NCBI GenBank assembly: GCA_028697875.1
Contig: JAQVEQ010000032.1
Location: 1-19,041, forward strand
Source: Novosphingobium sp.
GTDB taxonomy: Bacteria; Pseudomonadota; Alphaproteobacteria; Sphingomonadales; Sphingomonadaceae
Length of the DNA: 19,041 nucleotides
Direction: 5' to 3'
Part shown: piece by piece, positions 6,323-15,532 of the stretch
Position numbering within the stretch: the stretch's first letter is position 1
Layout: every line of letters starts with the position of its first letter
The notes under the pieces: generated by a model
Told to the model about the DNA's origin: nothing
The model's input: the letters and a program-made list of their open reading frames with translations, nothing else
Database searches by the model: none
Program-made: the position numbers and the translations under genes

Positions 6323-7525
6323 ATGGCGGATTTCACTCCGCCGGAGCGGCACCGGGAAACGGTGACGGATAAGGAAAAAGGCTCGACGCAAGGGGAAACG
6401 CGAGCACCCAGGGCCGCCAAGGCCCGTTCCGAATCCCCTCCGCCCGGCAAAAGCAAGGCAGCCCGGGGCCGTCCTCCGGCAGGATGGGAGGCAGCAGGCA
6501 ATGCAGGGCCGTTGCCACGCCAGGCCTATGCCGCACTCGACCTCGGCACCAACAATTGCCGCTTGCTGATCGCCCGGCCGCAGGGCCAGCATTTCACTGT
6601 CATCGACGCCTTCAGCCGCGTCGTCCGCCTTGGCGAAGGCTTGGCCCAGACCGGCCGGCTGAGCGAGACGGCGATGAACCGCACGATCAACGCGCTCCGC
6701 ATCTGCGCCGAGAAGCTCAAGCGCCGCAATGTCCGGCTCGCCTGGTCGGTCGCCACCGAAGCCTGCCGCAGGGCGGAAAACGGCGTGGAATTCATCGAGC
6801 GGGTACGGCACGAAACGGGCATCGCGCTCGACATCATTTCGGCGCAGGACGAAGCGCGGCTGGCCGTGCTGGGTTGCCACATCCTGCTGGAGGAAGGCCC
6901 TGGCCCGGCAATGATCTTCGACATCGGCGGCGGCTCCACCGAACTCGTGCTGATCGAGACGGGCGATGGCGCGCCCCGGATACTCGACTGGCAAAGCGTG
7001 CCCTGGGGCGTCGTTTCGCTGACCGAGACGTGCGGCGGCGAGGCGGAGACGGCGGAAGGGCGCGCGGCGCGTTACGCCGAAATGCGCCGGCTGGTCTCGG
7101 AAAGCTTTGCCGGTTTCGCCGCGCGGATCGAACAGGCTGGCGAACCCGGCCTGCGCCTGCTCGGCACCAGCGGCACGGTGACCACGCTCGCCAGCCTTCA
7201 TCTCGACTTGCCGCAATACGACCGCAAGGCCGTCGACGGGCTGATCGTCCCGGCCGATTCGATGCGCGCGATCAGCCAGCGCCTGTCGGTCATGTCCCCG
7301 CAGGAGCGGCGCGAACTGCCCTGTATCGGGCGGGAAAGGTCCGACCTCGTCATTGCCGGCTGCGCGATTCTCGAATCGATTCTCGACATCTGGCCCGCCG
7401 ACAAGCTGGGCGTCGCCGACCGGGGCATCCGCGAAGGGATCCTGCGCAGCCTGATCGCCTCCGACCGGCGGGCCGAACGCGGCCGCGCTTCCGGCCGCAA
7501 GGCACGGCGGGGCGGCCGCAAGTGA
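6323..7525 (+). CDS. ppx: Exopolyphosphatase / pppGpp phosphatase family (Ppx/GppA)
   Basis: 400 residues, cytoplasmic. The family hydrolyses terminal phosphate from polyphosphate or the gamma phosphate of pppGpp, linking phosphate storage with the stringent response. Visible landmarks are the ASKHA phosphate-1 motif ALDLGTNNCRLL (71-82), VATEACRRAENG (143-154), the catalytic-Glu region ISAQDEARL (E177) and the phosphate-2 motif FDIGGGSTEL (199-208). Only the N-terminal Ppx/GppA core is present; the C-terminal HD-like domain of E. coli Ppx is missing, as in many alphaproteobacteria. The first 67 residues are a Pro/Arg/Lys-rich, probably disordered extension, so a later start cannot be excluded. 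The stop overlaps the GTG of rlmE by 4 bp. Polyphosphate versus pppGpp preference cannot be told from the sequence. Confidence 0.92.
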   Translation: MADFTPPERHRETVTDKEKGSTQGETRAPRAAKARSESPPPGKSKAARGRPPAGWEAAGNAGPLPRQAYAALDLGTNNCRLLIARPQGQHFTVIDAFSRVVRLGEGLAQTGRLSETAMNRTINALRICAEKLKRRNVRLAWSVATEACRRAENGVEFIERVRHETGIALDIISAQDEARLAVLGCHILLEEGPGPAMIFDIGGGSTELVLIETGDGAPRILDWQSVPWGVVSLTETCGGEAETAEGRAARYAEMRRLVSESFAGFAARIEQAGEPGLRLLGTSGTVTTLASLHLDLPQYDRKAVDGLIVPADSMRAISQRLSVMSPQERRELPCIGRERSDLVIAGCAILESILDIWPADKLGVADRGIREGILRSLIASDRRAERGRASGRKARRGGRK

Positions 7526-8187
7526 GCCGTTCGGGCAAGAACCCCGACAAGAAGCTGCGCACGGGCAAGAAGCGCAGCCAGTCCTCGGCCCGCTGGCTGA
7601 CCCGCCAGCTCAACGACCCCTACGTGCGGCAGGCCAAGGCCGACGGATACCGCAGCCGCGCGGCCTACAAGCTGGCCGAACTGGACGACCGATTCGGCCT
7701 GCTCAAGCAGGCCACGCGCGTGGTCGACCTCGGCATCGCGCCGGGCGGCTGGAGCCAGGTCGTGCGCAAGCGCGCGCCCAAGGCGGCGGTGGTCGGCATC
7801 GACCTGCTGCCGACCGAGCCGATCGAAGGGGTGACGATCTTCCAGATGGACTTCATGGCCGACGAAGCACCCGCCGCGCTCGAATCGGCACTGGACGGGC
7901 CGCCCGATCTGGTCCTGTCCGACATGGCCGCCAATACGGTGGGCCACAAGCAGACCGACCACTTGCGCACCATGGGGCTGGTGGAAACCGCGGCCGATTT
8001 CGCGATCCAGACCCTCGCCCCCGGCGGCGCCTTCGTGGCCAAGGTGCTGGCGGGCGGGACGGACACCGACCTCCTCGCCCTGCTCAAGCGCCATTTCGCC
8101 AGCGTCAAGCACGCCAAGCCCCCGGCGAGCCGCAAGGATTCATCGGAGTGGTACGTGATCGCGCAAGGGTTCAAGGGCCGGGACTAG
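7522..8187 (+). CDS. rlmE: 23S rRNA 2'-O-methyltransferase RlmE (FtsJ/RrmJ)
   Basis: 221 residues from a GTG that overlaps the ppx stop (GTGA, 7522-7525). The enzyme methylates the 2'-O of U2552 in the A-loop of 23S rRNA using S-adenosylmethionine, a late step in large-subunit assembly. The SAM motif VVDLGIAPGGWSQ (67-79) and the K-D-K-E catalytic tetrad are all present: K50 in RAAYKL, D134 in LSDMAAN, K174 in FVAKVL and E209 in SSEWY. Length fits the family; the first 20 residues are basic and likely contact rRNA. It is coupled with ppx, a pairing seen in other alphaproteobacteria. Confidence 0.96.
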   Translation: MSRSGKNPDKKLRTGKKRSQSSARWLTRQLNDPYVRQAKADGYRSRAAYKLAELDDRFGLLKQATRVVDLGIAPGGWSQVVRKRAPKAAVVGIDLLPTEPIEGVTIFQMDFMADEAPAALESALDGPPDLVLSDMAANTVGHKQTDHLRTMGLVETAADFAIQTLAPGGAFVAKVLAGGTDTDLLALLKRHFASVKHAKPPASRKDSSEWYVIAQGFKGRD

Positions 8188-8539
8188 GTTCAGGCGCCGG
8201 CACAGGACGCCGCCGCCCGCCTGTTACTTTCCGCGTAACGCAAAACGGCATGTTCTCCGCCCGGTTTCCCAATATATTACAGGATGTTGCCTGAATATCG
8301 TGTAACCTTTGGCAGACGCGCTTCGCCACTTGCCAGGCATCCGCAGGGAGGATGGTGTTCGTGCCGTACATGGCCCGCCTTGTGGCAGCTTCGGCGCATG
8401 TAGGAAATGTCCGATGTTCCTGCCGTCCGCCCCGCCCCCGGACGTGGCCTGCGGATACGAAAACGGCACCGGCCCGCAGGCCGATGCCGTTTCATATTCC
8501 ACAAATCCGGCGCGCACCCGGCGCGCCCGGACGCTATCC
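8188..8539. other. Intergenic region between convergent rlmE and cytochrome c
   Basis: About 350 bp with no convincing gene. It holds an AT-rich patch near 8265-8305 and the strong hairpin annotated at 8461-8492. A second GC stem is possible just before the cytochrome c stop (GGCGCGC facing GCGCGCC, around 8511-8529). Short ORFs here show no recognisable protein features. Confidence 0.6.
8461..8492. terminator. Bidirectional intrinsic terminator
   Basis: AAACGGCA (8461-8468) pairs with TGCCGTTT (8485-8492), and CGGCC (8470-8474) pairs with GGCCG (8479-8483) around a CGCA loop, with one mismatch. The flanking A and T runs make it work in both directions. It lies about 50 nt past the cytochrome c stop and can also end rlmE transcription. 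Confidence 0.8.
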
Positions 8540-9187
8540 TCAGTGCGCGGCCGGGGCAGCCGCGGCTTCCGCAGCCGGAGCTTCGGCCGCGGCACCTTCC
8601 GCCGGTGCCTCGCCACCTTCGGCAGCGGCGCCTTCTTCGGCCGCAGCCGGGGCGTCGGCTGCCGGAAGCGGCAGGTTCGAACCCTGGGTATTGAGATAGG
8701 CGATCAGGTTGGCGCGGTCTTCCATCTTGCCCAGACCGGCAAAGCTCATCTTGGTGCCCGGCGCGAAAGCCTTCGGGCTGGTCAGCCATTCGTTGAGCAG
8801 ATCGAACGTCCAGTTGCCGCCCTTGCCCGACAGCGCGCCGGAGAAGGCGAAACCGCCCGCACCCTTGCCGATCGCTTCGCCGACGACGCCATGAAGGTTC
8901 GGGCCGATCCCGTTCGGGCCGCCGGCATTGATCGTGTGGCACGAGACGCACTTGCCGAACAGCTTTTCGCCCTTGGCCACATCGGCATTGGCGAGCAGCG
9001 TATTGAACGACGGCCCTTCGGCGGCGGCACCGCCTCCGGTTTCCGCGCCTTCGATCGCATAGCCCATTTCGTGGGGACGATGCACTTTGTCGGCCTGGAA
9101 AAACTTGGCGCTGATGCTGGACAGGCCAAGTGCGACGACACCGGCAAAAAGCGTCCAGCCGGCAATGGTATTGAAACGGTCGTTCAT
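8540..9187 (-). CDS. Membrane-anchored c-type cytochrome
   Basis: 215 residues. An uncleaved N-terminal anchor (about 8-28, IAGWTLFAGVVALGLSSI) tethers a class I cytochrome c domain in the periplasm. Heme attachment is C80-V-S-C83-H84 and the axial methionine is M147 in PGTKMSFAGL. Anchored cytochromes of this type (CycM-like) carry electrons from the bc1 complex to the terminal oxidase. After the domain comes a 43-residue low-complexity tail (173-215) almost entirely Ala, Glu, Pro and Gly, unusual in size for the family and of unknown role. The gene is single, divergent from pheA, with two perfect palindromes just upstream of the start. Confidence 0.93.
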   Translation of the reverse strand: MNDRFNTIAGWTLFAGVVALGLSSISAKFFQADKVHRPHEMGYAIEGAETGGGAAAEGPSFNTLLANADVAKGEKLFGKCVSCHTINAGGPNGIGPNLHGVVGEAIGKGAGGFAFSGALSGKGGNWTFDLLNEWLTSPKAFAPGTKMSFAGLGKMEDRANLIAYLNTQGSNLPLPAADAPAAAEEGAAAEGGEAPAEGAAAEAPAAEAAAAPAAH

Positions 9188-9194
9188 CCGGAAG

Positions 9195-9216
9195 AACCTG
9201 CAGGTTAGAAATTTCT
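9195..9216. promoter_or_regulatory. Two abutting perfect palindromes in the cytochrome c leader
   Basis: AACCTGCAGGTT (9195-9206, 12 bp) and AGAAATTTCT (9207-9216, 10 bp) are perfect palindromes with no gap between them. They lie 8-29 nt upstream of the cytochrome c ATG, so they cover its ribosome-binding region and could be a protein operator or an RNA structure. They also lie in the shared region of the divergent pheA gene. Confidence 0.5.
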
Positions 9217-9294
9217 GCGCGCCGCTCTAGTGGCGACTCGCATCATTCGCAAGGCCCATTGCGGATTTGCTGCACAGGCCTTAGCGCAAACACC

Positions 9295-10188
9295 ATGCAT
9301 AGCTTCCCCGCACCCGCCCTCGCCCTGGTCGAAAAGATGACCGCCGCAGCCGCAGAAAACCCGGCGCAAGCGATCGCTTTCCAGGGCGCGCCCGGCTGCA
9401 ATTCGCATCGCGCGGCACTGGATTACGCGCCCGAGTGCCTCCCCCTGCCCTGTTTCAGCTTCGAAGACGCACTCGACGCCGTAAAGGCGGGGAAGGCCGG
9501 CGCAGCCATGATTCCCATCGAGAACTCGCAGCACGGGCGCGTCGCCGACATCCATTTCCTGCTGCCCGAAAGCGGGCTGTCGATCGTCGGCGAATATTTC
9601 CTGCCGATTTCCTATGCGGTGATGGGGCTTGGCAAGGGGCCGTTTTCCGCCGCCTACAGCCACCCGCAGGCGCTGGGCCAGACGCGGCACTACCTCCGCA
9701 GCAACGGAATCGTCCCGATGGCATACGCGGACACCGCCGGCGCCGCGGCCTATGTAAAGGAAATGGGCGACACGGCAGCCTGCGCGATCGCACCCAGGAT
9801 CGCAGCCGACATCTACGGGCTCGAGATCGTGGCCGAGAATGTCGAGGACGCCCACGACAACACCACTCGATTCGTCGTGCTGGCATGCGAACCGCTCGAC
9901 CCGGCGACTCTTGCCGGGCAAGCGGCGATGACGACATTCGTCTTCGAAGTGAAGAATATCCCGGCCGCGCTGTACAAGGCGCTGGGCGGCTTTGCGACCA
10001 ATGGGGTCAACATGACCAAGCTGGAAAGCTACCAGAAGGGCGCCAGCTTCGCCGCGACCATGTTCTATGCCGACATCATCGGCGCGCCGGGCGATCCGGC
10101 AGTCGACCGCGCGCTGGAAGAATTGGCGTTCCACTGCAAGGAATTGCGCATCCTCGGCTCCTACCGCCAAGCGCGCGAACGACCTTAG
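9295..10188 (+). CDS. pheA: Prephenate dehydratase
   Basis: 297 residues, monofunctional. It converts prephenate to phenylpyruvate with loss of water and CO2, committing chorismate flux to phenylalanine. The catalytic domain opens with AIAFQGAPGCNSH (27-39) and carries IPIENSQHGRV (74-83) and the diagnostic TTRF (190-193). A C-terminal ACT domain follows (about 212-290) with TKLESYQKGASF (241-252), the alphaproteobacterial form of the phenylalanine-binding ESRP motif, so feedback inhibition is expected. The ATG at 9295 was chosen over an in-frame TTG at 9259. No chorismate mutase domain is fused. It stands alone and is transcribed away from the cytochrome c gene. Confidence 0.96.
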   Translation: MHSFPAPALALVEKMTAAAAENPAQAIAFQGAPGCNSHRAALDYAPECLPLPCFSFEDALDAVKAGKAGAAMIPIENSQHGRVADIHFLLPESGLSIVGEYFLPISYAVMGLGKGPFSAAYSHPQALGQTRHYLRSNGIVPMAYADTAGAAAYVKEMGDTAACAIAPRIAADIYGLEIVAENVEDAHDNTTRFVVLACEPLDPATLAGQAAMTTFVFEVKNIPAALYKALGGFATNGVNMTKLESYQKGASFAATMFYADIIGAPGDPAVDRALEELAFHCKELRILGSYRQARERP

Positions 10189-10420
10189 GCGGCGCGGACG
10201 AATTCCAGCATGAACAGCTGACCGCTATGGAGAAGCGGCCGAGGCTGTTTGAAGGGCCGGGATGTCGGGGGAAGCGAACATAAGATCGCAGGATTCGCGA
10301 ACGGTGCCTCCGCTCCCTAATGAGCTCCTCAACAGGAATATTTTCACTGCTGGTCGTCAGACAGCAGCCATTCACGTCGAAAGGCGCTAATCTACTTATA
10401 TCAGCGCAGGAACAGGTGCC

Positions 10421-11062
10421 ATGAGAAGCATACGATATGGAATTTTATGCGCGGCCACGGCAATGGTTTTGGCGCCCCCGGCGTTCGCTGCGTCGGATTA
10501 TTTCCTCGTCATCGACGGAGTAGATGGCGAAGCCTCGTCGGCGACCCAGGTCGAATCCTGGTCTTGGGGGCAGACAAATTCTGGTGGTTCAGTTCCGCCG
10601 AATATCGGCTCGTCAGGACAGGATGGGGTTGCCGCGCGTGACAACTCTCCCAAGGTAACTGCTAGTCAAAATACACAGTCGCTGCGTGAATCGCCCTCAA
10701 GGCCACATATCTCGCCGAGCCAAAACAGTCAGTCGCTGCGTGAATCGCCAACCCGGCTCGGAGGCGGCCTGACTGCAAGCCAGAACAGTCAGGAATTGCG
10801 TCAGGCCGACTTCGCTAATCTCGCCCAACTCGGCGAAGTAAGCGACTTCACACTCAACTTGGGTTCGGACGCGGTGGTGCGCCAGATGTGCGGCAGCGGC
10901 AAGCACATTGCCAGAGCGCATCTGGTAAGAGCAGATGGTACGGTCTACGATCTGACCGACCTTGTGATCGGCTCATGCGACACATCCGGCGGAGCAACAG
11001 TCGTCAAGATCGTCAGCGGCAAAGCCAAGGAATTTAAAGGCCACGTCACCCTGTTGAAGTGA
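10421..11062 (+). CDS. Exported Hcp-like protein with internal repeats
   Basis: 213 residues. A signal peptide (1-24, ending AFAA) is followed by DYFLVIDGVDGEA (26-38) and VESWSWGQ (44-51), which match the start of Hcp, the type VI secretion tube protein (IDG-x-x-GES ... WSWG). In ordinary Hcp the barrel continues directly; here residues 52-130 are a low-complexity insert with three repeats, SQNTQSLRESP (82-92), SQNSQSLRESP (100-110) and SQNSQELRQ (120-128). Hcp-like strands appear to resume at about 141 (DFTLNLGSD, then AHLVRADGTVYDLTDLVIGS). C157 and C186 could form a disulphide. GCAGGA at 10406-10411 is the ribosome site. No other type VI genes are in the window, and true Hcp has no signal peptide, so this is more likely a secreted protein on an Hcp scaffold than a tube subunit. 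Confidence 0.75.
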   Translation: MRSIRYGILCAATAMVLAPPAFAASDYFLVIDGVDGEASSATQVESWSWGQTNSGGSVPPNIGSSGQDGVAARDNSPKVTASQNTQSLRESPSRPHISPSQNSQSLRESPTRLGGGLTASQNSQELRQADFANLAQLGEVSDFTLNLGSDAVVRQMCGSGKHIARAHLVRADGTVYDLTDLVIGSCDTSGGATVVKIVSGKAKEFKGHVTLLK

Positions 11063-11111
11063 GGCATCGGGCGGTTCGGTATCTTGCCTGAGGCCCCCTC
11101 ATCCAACTTCG

Positions 11112-11166
11112 CTTGGCCAGCAGGCTGGCAAAGCTTCGTATCCTTCTCCCACGAGCGGGAGAAGGA
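11112..11166. repeat. Two inverted repeats in the intergenic region before the MoxR operon
   Basis: TCCTTCTCCC (11141-11150) pairs perfectly with GGGAGAAGGA (11157-11166) around a 6-nt loop. Just upstream, GCCAGC and GCTGGC (about 11116-11129) form a second stem with CTT/AAG outside it. The 10-bp stem resembles dispersed intergenic palindromes of proteobacterial genomes and may also end transcription of the Hcp-like gene. Confidence 0.55.
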
Positions 11167-11291
11167 AAGTCCGCTTTGAGCGCAAGTGCCCTAAGCCGGG
11201 CCCGGAATCTCCCCGCGCGCCCCAGGTGGACATTCGATAAATCCGTGCCTTGCACCGGCCTGCCGCCCATGCCACGAACGCGGGCGTGGCG

Positions 11292-11930
11292 ATGGACGTA
11301 ACCGCGGGCGCGACGGCGCAGGATTGGGAGGCGGTGCGCGCCGACCCCGCCATTCAGTATGCCCCCCTGCCGCCCGCCGAACCGCCCAAGCCGCCGGAAT
11401 GGCTGGTAAAACTGCAGCAATGGCTGGCCGACCTGCTGAAGCCGGTGGGCGAAGCGCTGGGCTTGTCGTGGCCGACGCTCAAGTGGATCCTGATCGGCCT
11501 TGCCGTGCTCGGCATCGCCGTGCTGGCCTGGCGGCTCATCGCCCCGGTGTTCGGCAGAATGCGCAAGGGTGCGGGCGCGGAAAGCGAATGGGCGCCCGGC
11601 CGCGAAGAAGCGCTGGCCCTGCTCGAAGATGCCGACGCGCTGGCGGCGGCGGGCCGTTTCGACGAAGCGACCCACCTGCTGCTGATTCGCAGCGTGGGCC
11701 AGATCCGCGCCGCACGGCCGGACTGGCTCGAACCGTCCAGCACCGCGCGCGAGATCGCCATGCTGCCCGCCCTGCCGGAACGCGCGCGGGCGGCCTTTGC
11801 CGCGATTGCCGAACGGGTCGAACGCAGCCTGTTCGCCTTGCGCAGCCTCGACGCGGAAGACTGGCACGCCGCGCGCGCGGCCTATTCCGACTTCGCCCTT
11901 GCGAACCTCGGCCAGGGCACTGCCGCATGA
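11292..11930 (+). CDS. DUF4129 domain protein
   Basis: 212 residues from the ATG at 11292; the same frame opens at a TTG at 11250 and the start is not certain because no strong ribosome site is seen. A proline-rich N-terminal part (PLPPAEPPKPPEW) leads to one membrane span (about 69-92, WILIGLAVLGIAVLAWRLI) and a helical cytoplasmic domain matching DUF4129 (EEALALLEDADALAAAGRF, then LLIRSVGQIR and STAREIAML). Proteins of this family usually sit in MoxR/DUF58 operons. It is the first gene of the six-gene cluster, and its stop overlaps the next ATG as ATGA. Biochemical function unknown. Confidence 0.85.
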   Translation: MDVTAGATAQDWEAVRADPAIQYAPLPPAEPPKPPEWLVKLQQWLADLLKPVGEALGLSWPTLKWILIGLAVLGIAVLAWRLIAPVFGRMRKGAGAESEWAPGREEALALLEDADALAAAGRFDEATHLLLIRSVGQIRAARPDWLEPSSTAREIAMLPALPERARAAFAAIAERVERSLFALRSLDAEDWHAARAAYSDFALANLGQGTAA

Positions 11931-13206
11931 CCGCGCGCGGAGCCAATCCCTTCCCCCCCCGTGTCGTGCTGGGCATGGTGCTGTTCGGCGCACTGGCCTT
12001 CCTTCTCGCGCTCTATTTCATCGGCGCGGGCGAGACGGGCAGCGGCCCCAACAATGGCGGCGGACATGCGGGCGGCAAGGGGTTGAACGGCTATGCCGCC
12101 CTCGCCAGCCTGCTGGAAAAGGGTGGGCACACCGTGCGCCTGAGCCGCAACGAAAGCGACCTCGCCGGGGCGGGCCTGCTGGTCCTGACCCCGCCGCACG
12201 GCGCCGATGGCGAAGACCTGGCGCGCATCGTCGCCCGGCGGCGCTATGCCGGGCCGACACTGATCGTCCTGCCCAAATGGTATGCCGGCGCCCTGCCCCC
12301 ATCGCAGAAGGGCGCGAAGAAGGGCTGGGTCGCGATCCATGGCGCGGGCTCGCCCCAATGGAAGGGCTTTGCCGACGATATCTCGGTTGCCATGGGCAAG
12401 GCGGGCGGCTGGCGCGGGGGCGGCCTTTCCGGCCCGCTGCCGGACAAGGCACAAGTGCAATCGGGCGGCGGCAGCGCGCGGCTGGTTCCCTTGGTCCGCA
12501 GCAGCGACGGCAAGCGCGTGCTGGCCGGCTACATCGCGGATGACGGCGCCTATCCGGCGCTCGAAGCCATGGCCGGGGCCCGGCTGGGCTATACCGGAGA
12601 AGATGCGCGCATCTATCCGGTAGTCTTCGTGTTCGAACCCGACCTGCTCGACAATTACGGCATGGCCAACAGGGCCAACGCGCTGCTGGCGGCCAGGCTG
12701 GTCGGGGCCGCGGGCGAAGGTACCGATGGCCCGGTCACTTTCGATCTCACGCTGAACGGGCTCGGCCGGGCGATGAACCTGCTGACGCTGGCCTTTACCC
12801 CGCCGTTCCTCGCCGCGACCCTGTGCCTCCTGATTGCCGCCGCCGTGGTCACCTGGCGCGCGTTCCGCCGGTTCGGGCCGCCATTGGCCGAAACGCGGGC
12901 CATCGCTTTCGGCAAACGCCAGCTGGTCGAAAATTCCGCCGGCTTCATCCGCCGCACGCGCCGCCTGCACCTGCTCGGCCCGCCCTATGCCGCGCTGATG
13001 CGGCGGCGCATCGCCCATGCGCTGGGCCTGCCGTGGCGCGACGACGGCACGGCGATGGACGAAGCGATCGACCGTGCCCTGACCGCGCGCGGCAAGACCC
13101 ATACCCCCTTCTTTGCCCTGACCGAAAAGCTCGGCCATGCCCGCAGCCAGCACGAATTGCTGCGTGCGGCCGAAGCGCTCAAACAGATTGAAAGGATGCT
13201 CGGCAG

Positions 13207-13210
<4 letters not shown>
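11927..13210 (+). CDS. DUF4350 domain protein
   Basis: 427 residues. A membrane span near the N-terminus (about 12-33, VVLGMVLFGALAFLLALYF), an extracytoplasmic alpha/beta domain beginning GLNGYAALASLLEKGGHTV (51-69), and a second span (about 284-310, LTLAFTPPFLAATLCLLI) followed by a basic cytoplasmic helical tail. This arrangement fits DUF4350 proteins, whose soluble part resembles a glutamine-amidotransferase-like Rossmann fold (LLVLTPPHG, PTLIVLPKW). It overlaps both neighbours by 4 bp. It is predicted to be a membrane partner of the MoxR ATPase; no catalytic role can be assigned. Confidence 0.85.
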
Positions 13211-14169
<959 letters not shown>

Positions 14170-14178
14170 GCCCGCCCG

Positions 14179-15498
14179 ATGATCGTCCCGTCCGCCCGCA
14201 CCGCCATGCTTGCCGCGCTTGCCGCGCCGGTGGCGCTGGTCGTGGCCGCCGTGACCCCGGGCGCCTGGGTCGTGGTGCCGGCGGCAGGCATCGCGCTGCT
14301 GGTGCTGGTCCTGCTGGACGGGCTGGCCGCCGGGCGGCTCGACGATCTGCGTCTTGCCGCACCGGCCGATGCCGAAGTGGGCGAGCCGCTGGACGTCGCG
14401 GTCCTGGCCGACATTGCCGGGCGGCGCGGCGGCGGCGCGCCGCAGGCGGCCTTGCAGTTCGATCCCCGGCTGGAAGACGGCGGGCGCGCGGATTTCCGGC
14501 TTGCGCACGACGAGGCGAGCGACACGTGGCGCGGCATCGCGACGCTGCGGCCCAACCGGCGCGGCACCGGCGCGATAGAGCACGTCTGGCTGCGCTGGTC
14601 CGGTCCGCTCGGCCTCGCCCACCGGCAGGTTTCGCGCGCGCTGGACGACACGGTGCGGATCTGGCCGGACCTTTCGCCGGTGCGTTCGCCCGCCTTGCAG
14701 GTCTTCCTGCGCGATGCCCAGTTCGGCCTGATCGCCCGGCGCATCCGGGGCGAAGGCAGCCAGTTCGAATCGCTTGCCGAATACGAACCGGGGATGGACC
14801 GCCGCCGGATCGACTGGAAGACCAGCGCCCGCCAGACGCGCCTGTTCGCCCGCGAGTTCGAGAGCGAGCGCAACAACCCGATCGTCTTCGCCTTCGACTG
14901 CGGACAGGCCATGTGCGAACCGGTCGAAGGGCTGCCGCGCATCGACCGGGCGGTGTCCGCCGCGCTGACCGCCGCCTACGTCGCCTTGAAAAGCGGGGAC
15001 CGGGTTTCCCTGTTCGGCTTTGCCCGGCACGTCGAACTGGCAACGCCCTTCATCACCGATGCACGCGCCTTCCACCGGCTGCAAAGCGCGGCAGCGGGGC
15101 TCGACTACCATGCCGAGGAGCCCAATTTCACGCTGGCGCTGGCGACACTGGCCGCCCGGCTTCAACGGCGCTCCATGATCGTGCTGTTTTCGGACTTTTC
15201 CGACCCGACGAGCGCGGAGCTGATGATCGAGAGCGTGGGCCGGCTGGTCCAGCGCCACGTCGTGCTGTTCGTCACTATGGAAGACGCCGAACTGGACGCC
15301 ATGATCGCCGCCGATCCCGCCGGCCTGAAACAGCTTGCCGTATCGGTTTCCGCCGAAACGCTTGTTCGTCAGCGCGCGTTGGTGCTGCAACGGCTGCGGC
15401 AACTGGGCGTCGACGTGATCGAAGCCCCGTGGGACCGGATCGGCTACCGGCTGATCGACCGCTACCTCGAAATCAAACGCGCGGGAGCCATCGGATGA
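14179..15498 (+). CDS. DUF58 domain protein (vWA-like partner of MoxR)
   Basis: 439 residues. Two hydrophobic segments near the N-terminus (about 10-53) anchor it in the membrane. The signature of DUF58, YEPGMDRRRIDWKTSARQ at about 200-217, is clear and is followed by FAREFESERNN and the vWA-like strand IVFAFDCGQAM (234-244), whose D-x-G/S-x-x pattern resembles a MIDAS metal site. Later strands (VSLFGFA, MIVLFSDFSD) complete a Rossmann-like fold. It likely binds MoxR and a client protein in the envelope. It lies 9 bp after moxR and 34 bp before the SpoIIM-like gene. Confidence 0.92.
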   Translation: MIVPSARTAMLAALAAPVALVVAAVTPGAWVVVPAAGIALLVLVLLDGLAAGRLDDLRLAAPADAEVGEPLDVAVLADIAGRRGGGAPQAALQFDPRLEDGGRADFRLAHDEASDTWRGIATLRPNRRGTGAIEHVWLRWSGPLGLAHRQVSRALDDTVRIWPDLSPVRSPALQVFLRDAQFGLIARRIRGEGSQFESLAEYEPGMDRRRIDWKTSARQTRLFAREFESERNNPIVFAFDCGQAMCEPVEGLPRIDRAVSAALTAAYVALKSGDRVSLFGFARHVELATPFITDARAFHRLQSAAAGLDYHAEEPNFTLALATLAARLQRRSMIVLFSDFSDPTSAELMIESVGRLVQRHVVLFVTMEDAELDAMIAADPAGLKQLAVSVSAETLVRQRALVLQRLRQLGVDVIEAPWDRIGYRLIDRYLEIKRAGAIG

Positions 15499-15532
15499 CG
15501 GCGAGCCTGGCACCGGGAAGGAGCCATTCCCC

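Noticed and set aside
6119..7216. Minus-strand open frame of 365 codons
   Set aside because: Lies over tRNA-Gln and antisense to ppx, whose motifs are unambiguous.
7198..8112. Minus-strand open frame of 304 codons
   Set aside because: Antisense to ppx and rlmE, both securely identified.
8309..9208. Plus-strand open frame of 299 codons
   Set aside because: Antisense to the cytochrome c gene and reads through the terminator hairpin.
10347..10367. Inverted repeat CTGCTG/CAGCAG upstream of the Hcp-like gene
   Set aside because: Only 6 bp of pairing and no conserved promoter elements around it; too weak to call an operator.
11882..13153. Minus-strand open frame of 423 codons
   Set aside because: Antisense shadow of the DUF4350 gene with no recognisable motif.
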